The notes beneath the pieces were generated by a model, which saw only the letters and a list, made by a program, of their open reading frames with translations, searched no databases and had not been told where the DNA came from. 7,161 nucleotides of DNA from Candidatus Nitrosopolaris nunavutensis (GTDB lineage Archaea > Thermoproteota > Nitrososphaeria > Nitrososphaerales > Nitrososphaeraceae), in contig DAOM01000160.1 of the NCBI GenBank assembly GCA_002501855.1, positions 2,610-9,770 on the forward strand, given 5' to 3'. The translations under genes and the position numbers were made by a program. Of the stretch, positions 4,919-7,161 are shown in pieces; the stretch's first letter is position 1; each line of letters opens with the position of its first letter.

Positions 4919-6445
4919 TCAGCTCTGACCAGGGTACTGAATAACTGAATTGCTCATATCAGCTCTATAGTAATCTAGTTTGTCTGGATCATATTTTTGT
5001 ACAATCATTATACGTTCACCTCTGTTTATTCTGTTATCGATCACGTTACGATGAACATAACTAGTTACAAATGTGTAACCTCTACGCCTTGCCTCTTTAA
5101 GGAAATGTAACCTAAGAAGGTGACCGCCAGTCTCTCCCCAATACCCAGGCTTAATGCTGATCCACTCCATATGTGCAGTATTCTTTTTCCCCCAATTCTC
5201 ATCGCGTGTACCAGATCGAAGCTTGTAATTCTCCAATTGTCCGCCTTTCACATAACCAGCTATTTTCGCTTCTTCATCATCGATTCTCAAGGTGATTAGG
5301 ATTGTATTGCTGTCAGAAAGTGACCTCATAAACTTCTCTGCGTTTAGACGAATTGGCGCAGGTAATTCTTTGTATATACTCAGTATAGATCGTGTGATAT
5401 ATGAATCAAGGCTGCCTTCAATTTTTTCTACTACTGATATAAGACTCAGTTCCTTTCTTCTGATTGAATTTCTTATGTTAATCTCCTCTTCCCAACTTTC
5501 TTTGAAAGCCTCTACATTGTTAAAAAAATTTTTTTTGTATTCATTTGGGATGCCATGTAAAACACGCTCAACCATTTCTTTCTCCTCTTTTAATGCACTA
5601 AAATACTTGACCGATTCTTCATTTATCAGTGACGGATGCCATCCTAAAGAGTGTACATTGCGTCGTGCAAGTTCTCTAGAATGATCAAAATTACCAAGGC
5701 TATAGCCTGCAATACGGTCTGAAATAGAAAGAAACCATCCTAGATCTTCGTAGTGTTTTCGCACCGTAATATCATTCTCAGGAATCCCAGCTGTTGTAAA
5801 TAATTTTTGGATTCTCTTATTTGCATGCTCCGCTATGATACCTTTAAAGGGATAGGCAGTGTGGTATATTAACGCAATTATAATATCTATGCTTACTTCA
5901 AAATCATCTATCCAGCGTTTTATTTTACCGTCATTTCTTATGAACCTTTCAACAGAATCCTCATGTGGTTTATCAAATTGTTTCAAGGGATCATAGTCAT
6001 GAAAAAGGGCAGCTATGAACAGAGTGATGAGATCTTTTTTACTAAATCTATGCTCTTGTCTCTTCTGCCCATTGGCTGCCAACAATGTAAAGTAAGCAAC
6101 CTCAAGCTCATGATCGATATTGTGATAACCATAATAATTTATTCCAAGCCCATGTTTTGAAAATTCTGACACAGCATGTCTAATTATCTTGCTTACTAAT
6201 TTACCATCTAGCCCCATGCTTGTAGACAACTTACATATGTTGTCCCTAAGACCTGCCTGCTCAGTAGTTCCACGGTTATAACGTAACCACCAGGGAACTA
6301 ACCTGATTCGTCTGTAAAACCCGTACCACCGTGGCAAAGGCTCGATCAGAGGATTGAATTGATTCAAATCTTCAGGATTTTGATTACTACTAGTATCCAT
6401 ATCATCCAAAACGACACCATGTTTGCCTGTCTTTTCACTAGGCAT
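4919..6445 (-). CDS. HD-domain phosphohydrolase fused to a C-terminal GNAT-like acetyltransferase domain
   Basis: This is 508 residues from the ATG at 6445, or 511 from a TTG at 6454; numbering below is for the longer form. Residues 105-250 carry an HD/PDEase-like metal site: YHNIDH (110-115), FHDYD (151-155), H164 in DKPHED, YHT with H198, and D246 in SISDRIAGY. The YHNxxH plus HD arrangement resembles class I cyclic-nucleotide phosphodiesterases, though the HPGxxN part is absent. Residues 280-375 look mostly helical, linking to about 380-495, which resembles a GNAT fold: ITLRIDDEEAKIAGYVKGG (386-404), HMEWISIKPGYWGETGGHLL (428-447, the acetyl-CoA loop region) and FLKEARRRGYTFV (451-463). 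Substrates are unknown; hydrolysis of a phosphoester or cyclic nucleotide coupled to acylation is speculation. It is soluble and monocistronic, with its own TATA box. HD is quite sure, GNAT moderately so. Confidence 0.8.
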   Translation of the reverse strand: MPSEKTGKHGVVLDDMDTSSNQNPEDLNQFNPLIEPLPRWYGFYRRIRLVPWWLRYNRGTTEQAGLRDNICKLSTSMGLDGKLVSKIIRHAVSEFSKHGLGINYYGYHNIDHELEVAYFTLLAANGQKRQEHRFSKKDLITLFIAALFHDYDPLKQFDKPHEDSVERFIRNDGKIKRWIDDFEVSIDIIIALIYHTAYPFKGIIAEHANKRIQKLFTTAGIPENDITVRKHYEDLGWFLSISDRIAGYSLGNFDHSRELARRNVHSLGWHPSLINEESVKYFSALKEEKEMVERVLHGIPNEYKKNFFNNVEAFKESWEEEINIRNSIRRKELSLISVVEKIEGSLDSYITRSILSIYKELPAPIRLNAEKFMRSLSDSNTILITLRIDDEEAKIAGYVKGGQLENYKLRSGTRDENWGKKNTAHMEWISIKPGYWGETGGHLLRLHFLKEARRRGYTFVTSYVHRNVIDNRINRGERIMIVQKYDPDKLDYYRADMSNSVIQYPGQS

Positions 6446-6477
6446 TGGTGACAAGGGTCAGCTCCACAATTAGATAG

Positions 6478-6487
6478 TATATTATAT
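6478..6487 (-). promoter_or_regulatory. TATA box for the HD-GNAT gene
   Basis: ATATAATATA on the minus strand is centred near 6482, which places initiation near 6455. That gives a leader of about 10 bases before ATG 6445, or a leaderless message if the TTG at 6454 is used. Confidence 0.5.
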
Positions 6488-6692
6488 GTCTGACTAATAA
6501 ACATAAAAAATCTCTCTACACTATAGGCTTCTATTTAGAGAATCTTAAAAATACGGCACAATTAGTCATTTTTTTATCTGCTAATATAGCTAAACCATAC
6601 AAAAACTACTGGCACCCAGCACATATCTGGTTTGTTACATTCAGTTCCGCTAAAATCAAGAAGTAACGATACAGCTGGTTTGGAGAAAGCGT

Positions 6693-6863
6693 ATGACTAT
6701 CAAAAAGGAGCGCGGCCTACCATTGATTTTTAGGTATGCAGAGATTGACGTCAACTTATCGTATCGCCAACACAAACCTTTCCAAGTTCCTGCTAAGTGG
6801 ACGTGTTTGAGCAACAACAAACAATTCGCGAACGAGCCTGATGCGAGAAGGCTATTTCTATAG
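6693..6863 (+). CDS. Doubtful 56-residue ORF, unrecognised
   Basis: An ATG-to-TAG frame reading MTIKKERGLPLIFRYAEIDV followed by a polar, basic stretch with one Cys and one Trp, ending ARRLFL. AAAGCG before the start is not a clear ribosome site, and no TATA box fits. No motif is recognised. It lies between the HD-GNAT promoter and the integrase remnant and may be part of the same decayed mobile segment. It could be chance. Confidence 0.2.
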   Translation: MTIKKERGLPLIFRYAEIDVNLSYRQHKPFQVPAKWTCLSNNKQFANEPDARRLFL

Positions 6864-6933
6864 CAACAACATTATTCACAGTGTCAAAGCCTGATATTAT
6901 TGACAATATACAAACTACAACGTCGATGCCTAG

Positions 6934-7161
6934 ATTGGGACAAATTTAGCTGGTAGATCCTACGAGCTATTCAAAGGCGCTATCCGTTCAGATAAGACTC
7001 TAAGCCTGTACAAAAGTGAATTATGGCATTTTTGTGATTATGTCAGAATGTCTACGCAGGAAATTATTGGAAAATATGGCGGCGAAAATGCAAAAGAAGT
7101 CATAAATCTACAACGCATAATTGAAGATTACATCATGCTTATACAGATCAGGATCAAAAAA
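6934..7161 (+). CDS. Probable tyrosine recombinase/integrase, N-terminal part, cut by the window edge
   Basis: The open frame reaches the right edge. It reads YELFKGAIRSDKTLSLYKSE from 6961, then LWHFCDYVRMSTQEIIGKYG, and later IIEDYIMLIQIRIKK. This matches the N-terminal core-binding (SAM-like) domain of phage-type integrases, including the IRS-KT---Y---L--F pattern that recurs in thaumarchaeal integrases. The catalytic domain with Arg-His-Arg-Tyr lies beyond the window. No ATG occurs before 7048, inside this domain. Just upstream, another frame from GTG 6881 gives SKPDIIDNIQTTTSMPRLGQ, a TAG (6932-6934 region), then LVDP before the frame switches to YELF near 6960. That suggests the 5' end carries a stop and a frameshift, so the gene may be dead. 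The family call is moderately sure; the decay is inference. Confidence 0.55.
   Translation, partial: MGTNLAGRSYELFKGAIRSDKTLSLYKSELWHFCDYVRMSTQEIIGKYGGENAKEVINLQRIIEDYIMLIQIRIKK

Noticed and set aside
5292..5684. Plus-strand 130-residue frame
   Set aside because: Antisense shadow of the HD-GNAT gene.

Overview
The window most likely comes from an ammonia-oxidising archaeon of the Nitrososphaerales (Thaumarchaeota), possibly Nitrosocosmicus-like. The grounds are archaeal TATA boxes about 27 bases before several starts with almost no leader, a RadA/Rad51-type RecA-fold paralogue, a one-finger C2H2 mini-protein, and an integrase N-terminus that resembles thaumarchaeal ones from memory. The sequence is AT-rich, and only a little over half of it is covered by convincing genes. 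The organism is an inference; there is no rRNA or marker gene here.

Layout, left to right. A minus-strand gene (132-1022) encodes a zinc-ribbon plus RecA-fold protein with a broken Walker A loop. Its TATA box sits in the middle of an imperfect 40-base dyad. A GC-rich island (about 1430-1800, plus strand) holds the remains of a major-royal-jelly/yellow-like (L-dopachrome tautomerase-related) gene with several in-frame stops. It converges on a membrane-anchored DUF192 gene (1824-2315, minus). After a 400-base gap come a small minus-strand zinc-binding protein (2720-2950) with a clear Shine-Dalgarno site and a possible coupled upstream small ORF. A plus-strand 31-residue C2H2 mini-gene (3382-3477) stops just before its expected second zinc histidine.

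The right half holds a start-less 108-codon membrane-protein frame (3587-3913, minus), a WrbA-type flavoprotein gene (3929-4558, minus), a 30-codon coding relic (4692-4784), and a large HD-phosphohydrolase/GNAT-like fusion gene (4919-6445, minus). A short unrecognised frame (6693-6863) follows. The 5' part of a probable tyrosine recombinase gene, apparently damaged at its start, runs off the right edge.

The genes do not form one pathway. The region reads as an accessory, decaying stretch: independent single genes with their own promoters, mixed with relics of acquired or mobile genes. The most distinctive intact item is the HD-GNAT fusion. No CRISPR array, tRNA or rRNA was found.
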